A stretch of DNA of 64,000 bases from Thereva unica (GCA_949987705.1 OX465285.1:92389975-92453974); one strand, 5' to 3'. Counted from the first letter of the stretch, positions 33,561-46,345 are shown. Notes: generated by a model not told the origin, from the sequence alone. Numbers and translations are program-made.

Positions 33561-35159
33561 AAGTGACGACCTGCGTAAGCCTGGGCCTCCGCCGTATCTT
33601 CATTGCCTAGCCACTGTCTTCGACTGTGATCGAAGATCGGCATCCTACAATAAACCTATCGGACCGCAGTTCCATTCCACTCCGCAGGGCAAGGTTTTAC
33701 CTTTTCCACCTAGATAACATTACTTTCTTCTTGTCTTTCTTCTTTACAGCAAATCCCTGTCGTTTCCCCTGACATCGCGAATATAAGCTCCATAAGCAAG
33801 ATCACTGATCGTCAAAGAGGATCAGCATTCTGATCGTGGTAGTATAAGATGGGACCGTTTCAAGTAAGATCTAGTTTTCCACATAAAGAGTAATGTACGT
33901 TTTTAATGTACCCTTCTTAAATATGTATTTCTCATTTAAATTCTGTTCCATTGCAGTTCGTGCATAGCTTGCATGTTAGCCTGTTTTCAAAACATTAAAG
34001 TAACAGCCTTGCCACATTTACGAATCACAAATCTTCACACGCAACTCACGTAAGTTAAAATGTGAAGTAGTTGCCAGCTCTGGCCATCAATCATAATATA
34101 TTAACACATGAAATCACACACTATAATTCACGCTACACATACATAAATAATGAATGGTCCTCATAAGAGCCATAAATTTCATAAATCTCATAAATCATCT
34201 AATAGTAACGAACATTTAAAACAATATTAAAAATTTAATTTAATTCAAATAAAATATGAAACAAGAAAAAAAAAACTTAAAATTTAAAAGTTAAATTACA
34301 GATTCTTAATTTTATTCAAACTCCAGCACTGAATAAGTAATGAAGTGCCCCAGAAGTGAACGTGACCGGTATAAAACACATAAATCCCTTACAGCATAAA
34401 GCATACACATAAATACGTTCCGTGCTGGGGCCATACCCCGTGTTCATCATGATGGAGCATCGACGATAGAACATGGCGCGCTAGCTCACTGCATTATGAA
34501 AGCATTTTGAATATCGTGAAAGTTTCAATAAAATTGACATTAAAATAAAAAAAAATGAAAAAAAAAAAAATAAAAACAGAAAAAAAAAATATAGGAACGA
34601 CAGAGAAAAAATGGAGAGGTTAACATGAAAGCGCACAGCGACTATGTTGTACGCGACGTTTATAACAGAAGCTTTATTTATGGGGGTAGATCCTGGGAAT
34701 ATGTTTGTGGGTGTGTGTATATTTAACACTTTTGCATCGTAATTATGTTAATTCATGTGACCTGGAAAAAATATATATACATATCCATATATGCACTGAT
34801 ACCTGACAGCTGAGCCGGTGGCAAATTGATGCATCATAAAACATAATTAAATACGGTCATTGGGTAAACGGATGATTTTTAGTCCTTAAAAAAAGGAAAA
34901 AATACGAAGGGACATTTTTAAAGGATTAAAAACAACCCGGAAGGTATGTTTTTTAAATAGATTATGCCTTTTTTCACATCTGATATTACACGTAATAAGA
35001 TTGGATTGAAAACGACCGTCGATTTATGCATTTTTATTAACGGACATAAATTCAGATCATGGGGGGTGGTAATCTTCTTAATGAGTGATAGTTTAAGTGT
35101 GGGCGGCTGAATGTATGATAGTTTATTCACTTTATTCTTGGGATAAAACAAAATATTGT
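33561..35159. other. A+T-rich spacer
   Basis: Nothing recognised. Long A runs occur at 34.27 and 34.54-34.61 kb. Confidence 0.45.
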
Positions 35160-35345
35160 TCGGGGTCTATCTTCCAGACGGTTTCATTGATTCTTATTTT
35201 GATATCCCACCGCTGCCACCAAGAAATTGTGCAATAATCTTTTTTCTGCAACTACTGTGTCCAAGTTCCAGACCTGTAGGATAGAAAAGACTTATAAATA
35301 AGATTGAGGAGTGTAGCCTGAGGTATAAGAAAGCAGACACACAAG
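35160..35345 (-). mobile_element. LTR-like end with tRNA-Leu primer-binding site
   Basis: The primer site TGGTGGCAGCGGTGGGAT lies on the minus strand at 35204-35221. The 60 bases before it in element direction (GTCTGGAACTTGGACACAGT, then AGTTGCAGAAAAAAGATTAT) match the corresponding part of the 30.4-kb and 30.8-kb copies (CTGACGCTTGGGCGTAGTAA, then TTGCAGAAAC). After the primer site the shared GGGATATCAAAATAAG-type sequence fades within about 15 bases. No coding sequence follows. Confidence 0.65.
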
Positions 35346-36764
35346 TATGAAGTACACTATCTCGTGGTGAAAGGGCTCTCTTCTTATCTGGTCACAGCAA
35401 CTTATGTGGTAACGTTAAGAAACGCTATAGGAATAAGCTCCGAAAATTGATCAGCATGAGGTGGCTGATTATTTTCTTACTAATGGTTAACTTGAAATTC
35501 TGAAACATATATTTCAGAGAACGTTTTAAAGTTGTGTTGTGTTAATCATAGTCAAAAAAAAAAAAACTCCGAAGATTCCATTAGTAAAAGTGAGACGTTA
35601 GTATTTTTAACCAATTGAAGTTCCGATCTCGATATTATATACTTTTTTCTTAAGAATGGCACCAAAAGCTCCATGAAACACATAAATAATTACATTTCCC
35701 AAATTTTATAATAAAACGGAAACCAAAAAAACCCAAAACTCCATAAAATAGAAAATTTATACTATAACTTTCATAACCAAAATTTTCGCGTGAATTGAAT
35801 GAAAATTTCACGCGATATTGATAAAGTATTCAAAGTTAATTATAACCAAAATTGCCAAAATGTTGGTGGCAATATGGCATCAAAAGGCACTTAGCCAAAA
35901 ATATATATAATAGATGCCCCGCGACGCCATCTCTTTATTAGACACAGGGCAATTAGAATGCCCTCAATATGATTAACAGTTTCCAAAGTATGGCTCACAA
36001 ACGAGGATTAATTGGCCACTGTCAGACATTAATTTTGGCTTTTTAGGTAAGGACCTTTACGTAGTTAGCTAGCTAACTAACTACGAGCACATACGGCTGT
36101 GCTGATATTACTCAGCACCAATGTGCCATAATCACTTTCAGGGACTGATTTTAATCAAAGGACGATTTATTTTTTTGTTTTTAGGTTGATGTTGTGCTGT
36201 TGATGTAGCTAGCTGGTGATGTTGGCTGGCTGTTCTGAGTATAATGCCACTAAAGCAGTAGTTTAGGTTTAAGTGGTATCACACGGATAGTTGCAGCGCG
36301 AATGCAGATTTATATGCAAGAAAGATTTTAATTACATTTTGTTAAAGTTAATTACTTCTAAACTGACCGAATGTTTTTGTGATGATAAAGTAGCCATTTA
36401 TGTGGGGTTGGAGAGAGTAATTTGAGTTTAATTTTAGTTGTTAGGGTTGTTATGGAGATATAACTGGAAGAATGGGTTTTTTTTAGTTAGTCAATTAGTG
36501 CTTTCTGTTATTTCCTCGTAGAATTGTTGAATTTAAATTACGTCAAGAAATTGGTGCAAAAGAAATAACAAAATTATAAAACAATTGCGCTCGATTTGAG
36601 TTTGAAACTATACAAAAACAAGTGGAGCCTTGTCTCAAGTCATTCGCCACTAATTACGATTTTTCACGGAAAGAGTTCATCGGGGCTGCTTGTTGAACGT
36701 GTTTCATATCTCTAAATATATTTTATTGGAAAATATAATAAAATATCATACAAAACATACTTAG
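35346..36764. other. A+T-rich spacer
   Basis: No gene was recognised. A short palindromic word, GTAGTTAGCTAGCTAACTAA, lies at 36061. The rest is A+T-rich with poly-A and poly-T runs. Confidence 0.45.
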
Positions 36765-36826
36765 TAATTAAAAGGGTAATAAAAGGATAATAAGAGGGTA
36801 ATAAAAGGGTAATAAAAGGGTAATAC
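36765..36826. repeat. 11-bp minisatellite GGTAATAAAAG (about five to six units)
   Basis: GGTAATAAAAG and close variants repeat with 11-bp spacing. It is the reverse complement of the 16.4-kb tract and is likewise followed by TAAAAATCAG at about 36875. It lies directly upstream of the non-LTR 3' end at 36.9 kb. Confidence 0.7.
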
Positions 36827-36899
36827 AAGATTAAGTAAACAAAGCATCATTAAACTATTCTCAACAGGCACGTAAAAATCAGGATTACGTTCAAAATCT

Positions 36900-37285
36900 A
36901 GAGTAGATAAATGTGCGTGGCGCCTGCCTCTGCCGCAATTTTATACCCGCAGCACAAGATCAGCCCACTCTTCTCATTCCATTAGCCCGCTACTCCCGCT
37001 TTCACGCACTCCACAAACAAGTAATTCGTTTCTAAATAGGACAACTCAACTGTGGAACAACTTTTCGCAGTCAGTATATCCGAGCTCCTACAATATCCAA
37101 GCTCAAACGCAAGGCTCATCGTCAATTTCTCTAACACCCTCCCGAATCCGCATAACTCTTAACTTATTTCCTTTCGTACTAAGCTTACTGCTATAAATTG
37201 CACCATGACGTGAAAAACGACATAAGGGACTAGTAGAACAAAGGGTGACTCCTGAACTTAGAACTACACATTTTTCCCATGCCCA
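36900..37285 (+). pseudogene. Jockey/CR1-like non-LTR retrotransposon 3' end
   Basis: The plus strand codes NSFLNRTTQLWNNF then SQSVYPSSYNIQ (about 37020-37090), the terminal ORF2 block of jockey/CR1-type elements, preceded by a serine/histidine/proline-rich linker. The frame is then disrupted. The 3' untranslated region ends in AGGGTGACTCCTGAACTTA (37242-37260) and ACACATTTTT, the family signature that also closes copies at 12.3 and 53.1 kb. This is the longest 3' end of the family here and the best reference for the others. Reverse transcriptase and endonuclease are absent. Confidence 0.75.
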
Positions 37286-39289
37286 AGTGCTACATTACCC
37301 ACTTTTACACAACTCTGCGTAGTGTTTACAATTTTTATTATTTTTCTACATTTTCAAACGTAAAAACCTTCACCAATACACTCAAATTGAACATTCGATG
37401 TTACCTTTAAAACGAGCACTAAGTGACGTCGCTGAGGTCCGTGGATCGTGACTTATTTGCAAATTCTGCCATCTATCGGGGAAAATGCCATGACCTAATA
37501 TTTTTTGCTCACATAAATAAATTAGCAAAAATATCCTGTATGATTCCGAAAACTTCGTTCAAGGATACAAAATTCCCTTGGACCACTGCTGCCAGCCAAA
37601 TTCCCCCCACTAAATAGATGGAAATGCTTTGGTAAAACTTTTCTAGTACATTGTAAGAAAAGAAATGAAAATCCTTGAATAATTTCTGAATAATATTAGA
37701 GAGATTTCTGCCATTGTAAAACCGCAATTTTACGGCATAAAGTAAGAAATAATTCTATTTCACATCGTTTATATTCACTTAAATCACTTTACTTGGTCTT
37801 CGAGTGGTTATATCACGTCATATCACGGTTCCTTAACAGCATATATACCATATCATATATGAATGCTACTTACATACAATCCAACATACATGAATGTTTG
37901 ATAAGGGTGAACTTGAAGGCGCGCACGAACATATACCCATACTATTCTGAGACTTTGAAGGGCTCTCTAAGTGCCATAACGTACCTAACTTAATAGTGTG
38001 AGATTGCCATTCTGAATGAGGTTCTTATATAAACCAAAGTCAGGAAGACGGTGGCTATCATAGCCAACATAGGCGCACCATAGTACAAGCTTCCCATATA
38101 TATATGGTGGTGGTATATACCACCACCCCAGCATCCAGAGATACTGCCGTGTGTATAGTCAACGAAAGATGAAATCCACTTTGGCTTAAGAGTTGTCTCT
38201 CCTCGCCGACAGCTACTTGAAGCGATTGTATAAATTGCCACTATACGGTAAGAATATCAAACACTATAAATGCTGCAAGTTACTCGAGGTACTTTGTATT
38301 CCCGGAATGTACATCATATGGTAATTTACTCAGATGCTGAAGATGCTGCAGGATGTCTTATGGTAGTCGTCTTCCCCGTTCTTGGCATCCATCTGAATAC
38401 TAGTGCGTAGTTATAAGGAAATGATGTAAGGACTTTTGTGCGCTCAGCTTGAGGTATCTGGTGAGGCTTAACATCATTCGTTCTATTAAATGCTGCATGT
38501 ATGAAAAAATAATTAAAAAGAAATTGTAATATATAAAAAAGAGGAGATCCTCCTAAAAAGAGTAGCTTCAAGTATCAAGGCTGCAATATCTTGAGATCTT
38601 TTCAAACCATGGGTGGGCTAAAAAGAAACTAAGATTGCTCCTCTCAACAAATTCAGACTTACTCTATCGGAAGACAAACATCGACACGGCACCACACACA
38701 TTTGGCTTATCACGGTTGCGTGATATTCAAATTAGAATTAAAATTAATTAATATGATTATTTTGTACAAACAATAAACATTTTCTTTATGTACATTATAC
38801 CTACTCGTACACATTATCCATGGAATATTTATGATGATCGCAAAGAAAATTTATGGGGGGGAAAATCGTTTTTGAATGTTGTGAAGTTACTCATTCGAAG
38901 AAGTAAAGAAGAAGAAGAACACAGCTGGAGGTGTAACACTTGAACATGCAATAATAAAATTATGCGCTCTCTAGGGTGTAAAGGTCATCCTCGAAAAAAA
39001 AACATAGGTTCAGTATTAATGTGAAGTTGCCAGATGCATTTTAAAGATAATCCAGGTTTAATTCGTGAAACGTGGTAAGAATATTCATGCTGTTTATGCT
39101 ACATCAAATCCGGTTTGAATGAGACGCTGTTGAGCGTACAACCATAAATACAGAAGAAATATAGTCCAGAAGCGTTTATTTTTTAATCCTAGAAAAGTTT
39201 TGGGGTTAACTTTTGGTATTTAATAACTCCAAGATATGGAGAATGCATGTGCCAAAGTTATGCTTCAATGGTTTTGTTAGTTTTATCAC
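37286..39289. other. Unannotated stretch with a 22-bp perfect palindrome
   Basis: At 38106-38127 the sequence GGTGGTGGTATATACCACCA plus CC is a perfect palindrome flanked by a TATATATA tract. Short frames at 37.4-38.6 kb are unremarkable. Nothing else was recognised. Confidence 0.45.
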
Positions 39290-39460
39290 TAATTTTTGTG
39301 ATGTAGTTACTTCTAGGTTTAAGTGGGATAGTGTACAAATAAAGTGCTTAGATTACTGACGGGTTCTCAAGCAAAGTTATTTATAGTAATTTGTAGTAAT
39401 TTCACCAGGAAGATTACTTTATAAAAAGCTGGTGGCAGCGGTGGGATTTTATAGTAGGAA
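39290..39460 (+). mobile_element. LTR-like end with tRNA-Leu primer-binding site
   Basis: TGGTGGCAGCGGTGGGAT lies at 39430-39447. The preceding sequence GTAGTAATTTCACCAGGAAG, then ATTACTTTATAAAAAGC, matches the copies at 40.69 and 46.30 kb over about 55 bases. An AATAAA signal (39338-39343, in TACAAATAAAGTGC) lies upstream as expected for an LTR R region. Similarity continues only a few bases past the primer site. A 130-codon minus-strand region at 39.7-40.1 kb with one stop has no recognisable motif. Confidence 0.65.
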
Positions 39461-40599
39461 TCATTACTACAGAAGATAGCATAGAAATATTCAATATCCA
39501 ATAGAAACCATAATAAAGAGAAGCATGGAATACGATGGGGGAACGCAGAGGTGGGATATAAAGATATTAAAATAAGATTTGAAAAAGTGCTGTAGACTAG
39601 GACTTCAACAACGCTGCGCTTGATTGCGAAAAAAATTGCGGAATATGTCAGGGTGTATCTAAAGTACCTAGCTTACTATTCGATTAAAAACGATCCACCA
39701 ATTCAGCACTCAGGGCACCACTTCATCCTCATCGAACCAAAGTCTCGAGATGCTTTTCCGTTTTCATCATCTATAAATGGTAATTTAATCCGCACTGTCC
39801 GGTAATCAAACAAACCATTGTTTGGACATATTTTTCTCTGCGCCCAAAACTTCCGCCGAGTTACTAGACTAGACAGGAAAAAAATCCCCTTGGAGCTTGT
39901 CAAAACAGGCCTTACGCCTCAAAACCAAGACAAGTGCAGCCTGATTCCGAAAGCACATTTCATTAAGGGCGCTTTTTCATATGTACATGCAAATATAGCG
40001 AAGCATCTCTGTTTTAAAGGCAGTGTCTTGGATGTCCAAACTGAAAGCTCTATAAGCGTTGGACTATCATAGCGAATCCCAGCATCCACATCAGTACCAT
40101 AGAAGCCCATCCTCCAGAAACGTTCTTTTAAAATTGCGTAATTTACTGATGGTGTATTATATCAAATGCATAGCTTTAGGGTTTTTTTACATTGTGGTGA
40201 AATATTGGGTCCAAAAGCACCGCAGCCAATCACTTGGCCCATTGTACTACACCCCTATACCTCATATTTCTGGGTAATAAACTATTATACCACTGGCTGC
40301 GTCCGGTGCCCAGAGGAGATCGTTAAAGGACAGTGCACAACCTACTCACTGCCCTAGGTGACTGTTGTCAGTCTTTCCTTGCTAGGGAAAACAGCAGAAT
40401 CTTTAATAAATTCGCTACGATCGTCGTTAGTTGATTATTCAGAGAGCGCTATAATAATAGGACGGATTATGTCAACCTTTTTCCCCCTTGTCAGAACAAA
40501 AAAATAACATTTTCTCAACTACGAATTCTCAAATCAATATCACACGAATTAGTATCTAAAACGAATAAAAAATGTAAATAAACTCCTTATAGAAGAGGA

Positions 40600-40720
40600 C
40601 TTATGCATCCAGACGCAAAAATCTTTTTCGACAAGTTAGTAGTTGTTAGTTGTAATTGCACATGGAAGATTACTTTACAAAAAACTGGTGGCAGCGGTGG
40701 GATTTCAGGATTTTCGACAA
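40600..40720 (+). mobile_element. LTR-like end with tRNA-Leu primer-binding site
   Basis: The primer site is at 40686-40703, preceded by AGTTGTTAGTTGTAATTGCA, then CATGGAAGATTACTTTACAA. This agrees closely with the 46.3-kb copy (GGAAGATTACTTTACAAAAA against AAAAGATTACTTTACAAAAA). It lies 1,256 bp downstream of the 39.4-kb copy in the same orientation. No gag or pol is present between or after them. Confidence 0.65.
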
Positions 40721-42789
40721 AAGGTGTCGCTTGGAGCTGGGAAATTAGAAAAAAATGGAGTTTTTTTTAAATCTACTATCAACCTAAATAAAAAAAAACT
40801 CGCAACAATTTAATTTTTTGTATTAGACCTTGAAGAGAAATTGACACATACATATCATTTTGTTGATACCCACCCAAAAGCTTTTTTTTTTCAAATAGAA
40901 AGCTTTTTCCAGTTGAATTTTCAGTAAACTTTCAAGAAAGCTTATGCTTTTGCATGCATGCCTTCTCGTCTATAAAAGAGCTTACAACTTAGAAATTAAG
41001 CGTAATCGTTTTGAGGTCATACTTTTGCGGGTATAATATTCGAAAGGGTGTTTGGAAATGGTTTCAAGCATCTGGAAATGGAATTCAAATTTATTTTTAG
41101 AGAAGTATTATTTTTTTAGACTTATACTGCTTGATTTTTCTTAATTGTAAAAATACTGAGTGCTAACATCCCCACTATATGTAGTTCGTCCCTCCTGAGG
41201 AAGTTGAATGTATTCAGCCATCAGCCAATGTTCCATTTCCTCAGTTAATTAATTTCAACACATCAATGCCCTCAAAAAAAAAATATAATATTTTTCTGTT
41301 CTTTTAAATTTCATTTTTAATTTAACTTAATTACATTTAAACTTCCGTTCCAGCTTTCACCCCAACGTATACCTTTGAAATGTTGTCCTGTGGTGTTTGA
41401 AAAGTTTTTCCATAAACTCCCTCAAGTGTAATTTATTCAGAAACTAACTGTAAACTGGATTAAGCATCGTTGATGGAAAATTTTCGCCGCCTTCTTCACA
41501 GAACCAACACCCCCATACCCTACTACCCCCAACCCCAACCCCCGGCTCCACCAACAACCCCAAAACATCCGGCTGTGAAACAGTTTTCCGGTGTTTGTTT
41601 ATGACATATTTAGCGTCATAGAATGGCTCTGAACAAGAAATAAACCGCACATCCGGGGTGCTTAAAAACAGTGAATAGGGGATGATTTCCCAGCTGAATT
41701 AGGGCTTGTTAAGTGGACATAATTTCAATTCGATTTCATTGTGTCGCCAGCGAGAAAATGTTCGATATTTGGATTTGACATGTAAATTTTCGGTAGGCGC
41801 TTAATTAAGGGGTTTATAATTTCATAATTTTTATTCTATTTGTAATAATTGGGCGAAAGGGGGATGAAGTTAATATTATAAATGTAGTAATTTTCACGTA
41901 TTATACTCTGATTATGACGTTTTGTTTGTGTATAATTTCCGTATTCTAAAGCCTGAAGGCGTAAAATTGCAATTTGCTTGTTAACTTAAATTCTGTTGGT
42001 TGGGGTTAGTGAATTGTTTTGACACCTCACCGTAAGTAATTCTATTATTTTCAGTACTATAAAGTAGGTTTTCACCGATTTTAACTTTAATTGCAAAATT
42101 CACAGAATCTTCAGTGTTTATGAAATTTTCTAATTAACCCAGTTTTTAATTAAAGCGTAAAATGAGCACTCTTTGAAATTGTTACTTTAAGTTTTACATT
42201 TTACATGGCCCATTTTAGTAAAATGAACTCAGGTGGAAATTTGTTTTTTTTAAGGTATGTCACAATTTTTTCCCTGTTATGGGAAGTTAGAAAATAATAC
42301 GAATTGCAGGTCGTGAGCATTAACTAAGAGCTATGTATATGCAATGCTTGCCTGCAAAATATAGAGGTAGTGTGGTATGGTTGGTTAAATTTTTAAGAGT
42401 AGACCGAGGATTTTGACACAAATATGTGACGAATAAAATTTAGGATGAACTTTTTTAGTAGTTTTTAAAATATTTACAGCATACCTAATAGAATAAGCTC
42501 CATTCTACCTGATCCTATTCAAATCAGTAGGAATTAACATAAATTTTACAACCACTGATGAGGGTCGTTATAAGAGTAGCTATAAACAACATCCTGATCG
42601 ATACCCTATTTAAAGCCTCTACCTCGTTACTTGGGTAACAAACATCAGCTAGTAGCCCTTAATCTGCAATAACAAATGAGTTACTACAGGTACGGGAAGG
42701 CTTTATTGCAGCCAAAACTTTTCTATAGGTCAATCATGCATAAAAATTCGTTTTATAGATGTTTCAAATTACTAAAATCATCCGCACTG
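40721..42789. other. Unannotated A+T-rich stretch with a G-quadruplex-prone tract
   Basis: Bases 41518-41543 read CCCTACTACCCCCAACCCCA, then ACCCCC. On the minus strand this gives four G runs of three or more with loops of two to five bases, a canonical G-quadruplex pattern. No gene or mobile element was recognised. Confidence 0.45.
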
Positions 42790-42799
42790 ATTTTAGTTC

Positions 42800-44200
42800 A
42801 GAAATCGCGTTGGCAGCACAGTTTTGCCTTCATAGAGTAAAAATTTGGAACATAAGCAACCCGAGAATGACCCATAAGGGTCTGCAAAAGGCTGCTGGGT
42901 AAGGCATGGGTCCTACACCACAAATGATGTACTGGCTGTACAATACCATCGTTTAACTTGTGGTCACTTATGCCGCTATAGTTTGGTGCCCCAAGACTAA
43001 ACAGGTTTTGTCGATTCTTAAGTGGAGCAAAATGCAACGGCTTCCTTGCCTCTTCATTACCGGAGCTATGCGGAACTGTCCCGGAATCATTGGATTGACC
43101 CCATTGCATAACTTCATTTGGAAATCCGCCGCCATAAGTGCCTTGAGACTTCAGATTTCATCCAACTGGCTCTATACAGTCCAAGGACACATAGATATCC
43201 TTAAAAATATCCCAAGCATTTCCATTTGCCGCGTATCCGACCATATGGTTAGTCAACTGCGGTTCCAAAGGAAATTCAGAACGATTATCCCGGATCGCTC
43301 TGAGTGAGAGGGACTTATTCTTCCTGGAGATCCAAAACATCTAGACTGGTTTACCAATAGGTCAAAGATGGAACATGGTACAGGGGCTGGTGTCGCAGGA
43401 CCCAACTCAAAGGTCTCGATTACTACGGGTAAGTGGCCCTCTGTTTTCCTGACTGAAATACATGCCATTGCGACCTGCGCTAGGCTCAACTTTGAGAAAG
43501 GTCGGAAAGCCTCGAACAATAAAATATTTTCTGACAGCCAAGCTGCCATCAAGGCACTCTTAACCCGAAAGTTTTCTTCCAAAATAGTTGAAAGGTGTTT
43601 TTACGTACTCCAGGGCCTTTACTAGAACACATGAGGTCTCGCTCTGGTGGGTCCCGGACACTGGGGTATCGAGGAGTTGACGTAAGCCCAGGACCCAGAA
43701 CCCTTCTGGGGCATCTCTTGGTCCACCTCCATGTCCCTGATAGATAAGTGGATTAAGGGACTAAACCTAGCCTATTGGGAGTCAGTCCCCGATCTTAGAC
43801 AAGCTAAAGATCTTATAAGACCGTTTGCCTTAAGCGGCACTATCACTTTAAACAAAGCGGATCTTAGGGTGCTGGTGGGTTTTCTGACTAGCCATGCAGG
43901 ACTACGCTATCACCTCCACAACCTAGGATTATCTCAAGAGACAGGAACCAGCTGGAAGGCGTCGAGACTTCCACACATATTCTTGGTGAATGTCCGCCTC
44001 CATCTGACTTAGAAGAAGGAGGTTTACCAGAGGGAGTTTTTGAGCACTACTCAAGTCCCGTCTTCCTCAATTAAAGACTTTCTTGCCTTCGTCTGGAAGG
44101 ATGAAAGTCTGTTCCGCCTGTGTAGTAACTACACAATAGGCATAATTTGGCCGCAGTGTTCACCATGTGGGTTGCCCCCTCACTCCATAAAAAAAAACTC
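42800..44200 (+). pseudogene. Non-LTR retrotransposon ORF2 C-terminal third with RNase H (I/Loa-like, frameshifted)
   Basis: Along the plus strand there is the post-RT connection KRLLGKAWVLH (about 42890), a frameshift, then VTYAAIVWCPKTK and RLPCLFITGAMRNCPG (42960-43085) with the PLHNFIWKSAA helix. A second frame holds RNase H: MEHGTGAGVAGP, WPSVFLTEIHAI and IFSDSQAAIKAL (about 43525-43560). Then come a remnant of VPGHxGIEGNE reading VGPGHWGIEEL (about 43650-43680), VPDLRQAKDLIRPFALSG and LRVLVGFLTSHAGLRYHLHNLG (its first part, about 43865-43930). After another frameshift the knuckle remnant reads ETSTHILGECP (about 43965-44000), and the end SSSIKDFLAFVWKDESLF (about 44055-44110). RNase H would remove element RNA during cDNA synthesis. 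Stops and frameshifts make it inactive. It is the best copy of the family also seen at 1.65-2.34 kb. Confidence 0.85.
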
Positions 44201-44204
44201 GAGA

Positions 44205-44290
44205 AAGATCGAGTCAGCACAGAGTTCTGCAATGATTTATGAGTTGACCCAAAAATGTATCTTGGTAGGATTTACTAAAAACGAAAGCAG
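44205..44290 (+). repeat. Block shared with 48.47-48.54 kb
   Basis: GATCGAGTCAGCACAGAGTT, then GACCCAAAAATGTATCTTGG (44209-44265), matches GATCTAGTCAGCACAAAGTC, then GACCCAAAATTAATCTTGG at 48470-48528 in the same orientation. It lies just past the coding end of the non-LTR relic and may be part of its 3' untranslated region. Confidence 0.5.
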
Positions 44291-46189
44291 TGATGGAGTA
44301 ATTTTTGTTGGAGTTAAGCCAGTAACTCATTATGGAAGCGTTGAGATCAACACAGGAATCAAGAATGAGTTTAGACCCCAACAATTAAAACAATTCTTTT
44401 ATGCTTTCACCTATATTTCTTTCATTGACTTTCAAACATTATTTTCTATAAGAGAAAGTATTTAAAACTGTCACCATTAATAAAAAAAACGTTTTAAGCC
44501 AAAAAGCATTATAAATCGATATTTAGAATGTCCTGAATGGACCAGGAACTCGCTTTTGTCCAGTTTTTATCGAAACCAATTATCGATTGACAGCGGCAAT
44601 TTTATTTCCGGCTTAGAATCGATTTAAAACTAAATAATGTCCACCCAAAAATCACAAATCAATTAAATTTCAAATAACCGATAGATAAGAAAGGACATCC
44701 ACCCTGACGTTGTCCTCAGCAACAACAAAAGGCTATGAGAAAAAACTTGGTGGTAAAAAAAGGAATAAACGTAATAACTGTCACCACGAATATTGAATTA
44801 TTTTCAAGCAAAATGAGAATTTATCGGCTACTAAACCGTGGAGTTAAATTGTGAAAATTTCTTACAAAGTAGCCCCAATAACACCAGAAACCACTGAATA
44901 GAAATTCTAGCAATAAATCATGGTTAAGTCCATTTCCTTACATGTCGATTCCCATCCTCTACCAGCAACCAATTTATTTGAATTGTATGCGAACTACTCT
45001 TTCTGCTCTGTGCTTTAGTCCTTGCGGAGTTATCCTGGCTGGCAAGATCTCTCCTTTTCACCCCAAAGATGCCGCGCGCTATTTTCTCTGGCTTCAAGTG
45101 TAGCAGCATTCCTCCGAGGCAGTTGGGAACAAGTGTTCAGTGTATCTCATTTTACGGGAGAATTGGTGAATTGCTGCTGTTGGTGAGCTTGTAAGCTTAT
45201 CCACTCCAAAAAACCGGAGACCTACACACATAACTAGGGGCAAAAAGGAAACGGCTCCACCGTGTAGCCGGGAAGGAAGTACGTACTAAAAATGAAGCGA
45301 GATAGCGATGTGGAGAGAGAGAGCTGGGCAACAAAAAAAAATATAGCTGTAGAAAGACGTCTTTTAGGGACGTTCTCTCTGTTCAGCCGCAGCTACCACT
45401 CAGTCCTTCACGGCATATCCTTTCCCAAGGAGCAACGATAAATTAAATCGATCCAACATTTCATTTCATTTCGTCCGTTGATCGGCAATACCTACCCCCC
45501 AATTGAACGGAGAACGAGAAGGGATTTGAATTAAATTTTTGCTCCTTTTTATGGCCAGGACTACGGCAACATTGAATCCAAGGAAAATGTTATTAAACTT
45601 TAATATCTTTGATACAGTTTCACCAACAATTTTCAACGAAAAAGCCACCTTCGGGTTTTATGGTGCCCGTTCATGGGGCGATTGATTAAAGCTGGGATGC
45701 GGAAAATGTTTTTAATTTTGTTTTTAGCTTAGAGCTGCACGGGAGCTTTCCTAGTGTTAAAAAGGATTCTTTATTAAAGAGCAAATTGGTGTGATTTTAA
45801 GGAATCTACAAGTTAACTAGGAGGGAATGTTTTCCAGGTAAAAGCGATTTATTCACGCTGCTTTTTTGGATTAAATGATTTTTGTGTTGCTGATAGTATT
45901 TTCTTTTTTTATATTTGCATTTATACTTGTGGATTTAGCGCAAAGTGGTTTTTCAGGGAATGAATGCAGTTAAAGGAAAATGTAATAAGGGACGAGGAAA
46001 AGATTTTTATGAAATGATCGAATTTTGTGATAAAAGTGATTTGAATTAATGCAAACGAGTGAAATCTGAATAAGAAAAGTAAAAATTTTTGTGCGATTTT
46101 TAGGATAGTTCATTGCCATTGTAATAGTAATTGTTAATACTCACTAATTGTAATTGTTAATACTCACTACGTTTGCAATAAGGTCTGTA
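44291..46189. other. Unannotated stretch
   Basis: No gene or element was recognised. The 44.93-45.43 kb part is G+C-richer. A 20-bp phrase (GTAATTGTTAATACTCACTA) is tandemly duplicated at about 46127-46169. Confidence 0.4.
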
Positions 46190-46345
46190 TCCTTATTTTT
46201 GCTAGCTTGGAAAGTGATGATTTAGTTGAAAAACGCGTCAATATCAAACAAGTTATTATTTATTGGTAGTAATTGTACAAAAAAGATTACTTTACAAAAA
46301 ACTGGTGGCAGCGGTGGGATTACAAAATAGGAATTTTAACTGTAT
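46190..46345 (+). mobile_element. LTR-like end with tRNA-Leu primer-binding site
   Basis: The primer site is at 46303-46320. The 55 bases before it (TATTGGTAGTAATTGTACAA, then AAAAGATTACTTTACAAAAA) match the 39.4- and 40.7-kb copies. The bases after it (TACAAAATAGGAAT) also resemble those copies for about 14 positions. No gag or pol follows. Confidence 0.65.

Noticed and set aside
38106..38127. Regulatory operator
   Set aside because: A perfect 22-bp palindrome, but adjacent to a TATATA tract with no neighbouring gene; short palindromes of this kind can arise from microsatellite slippage.
44040..44465. 141-codon plus-strand frame as an independent gene
   Set aside because: Its first third is the C-terminus of the non-LTR element; the rest reads through its 3' region, and the frame lacks an early ATG.
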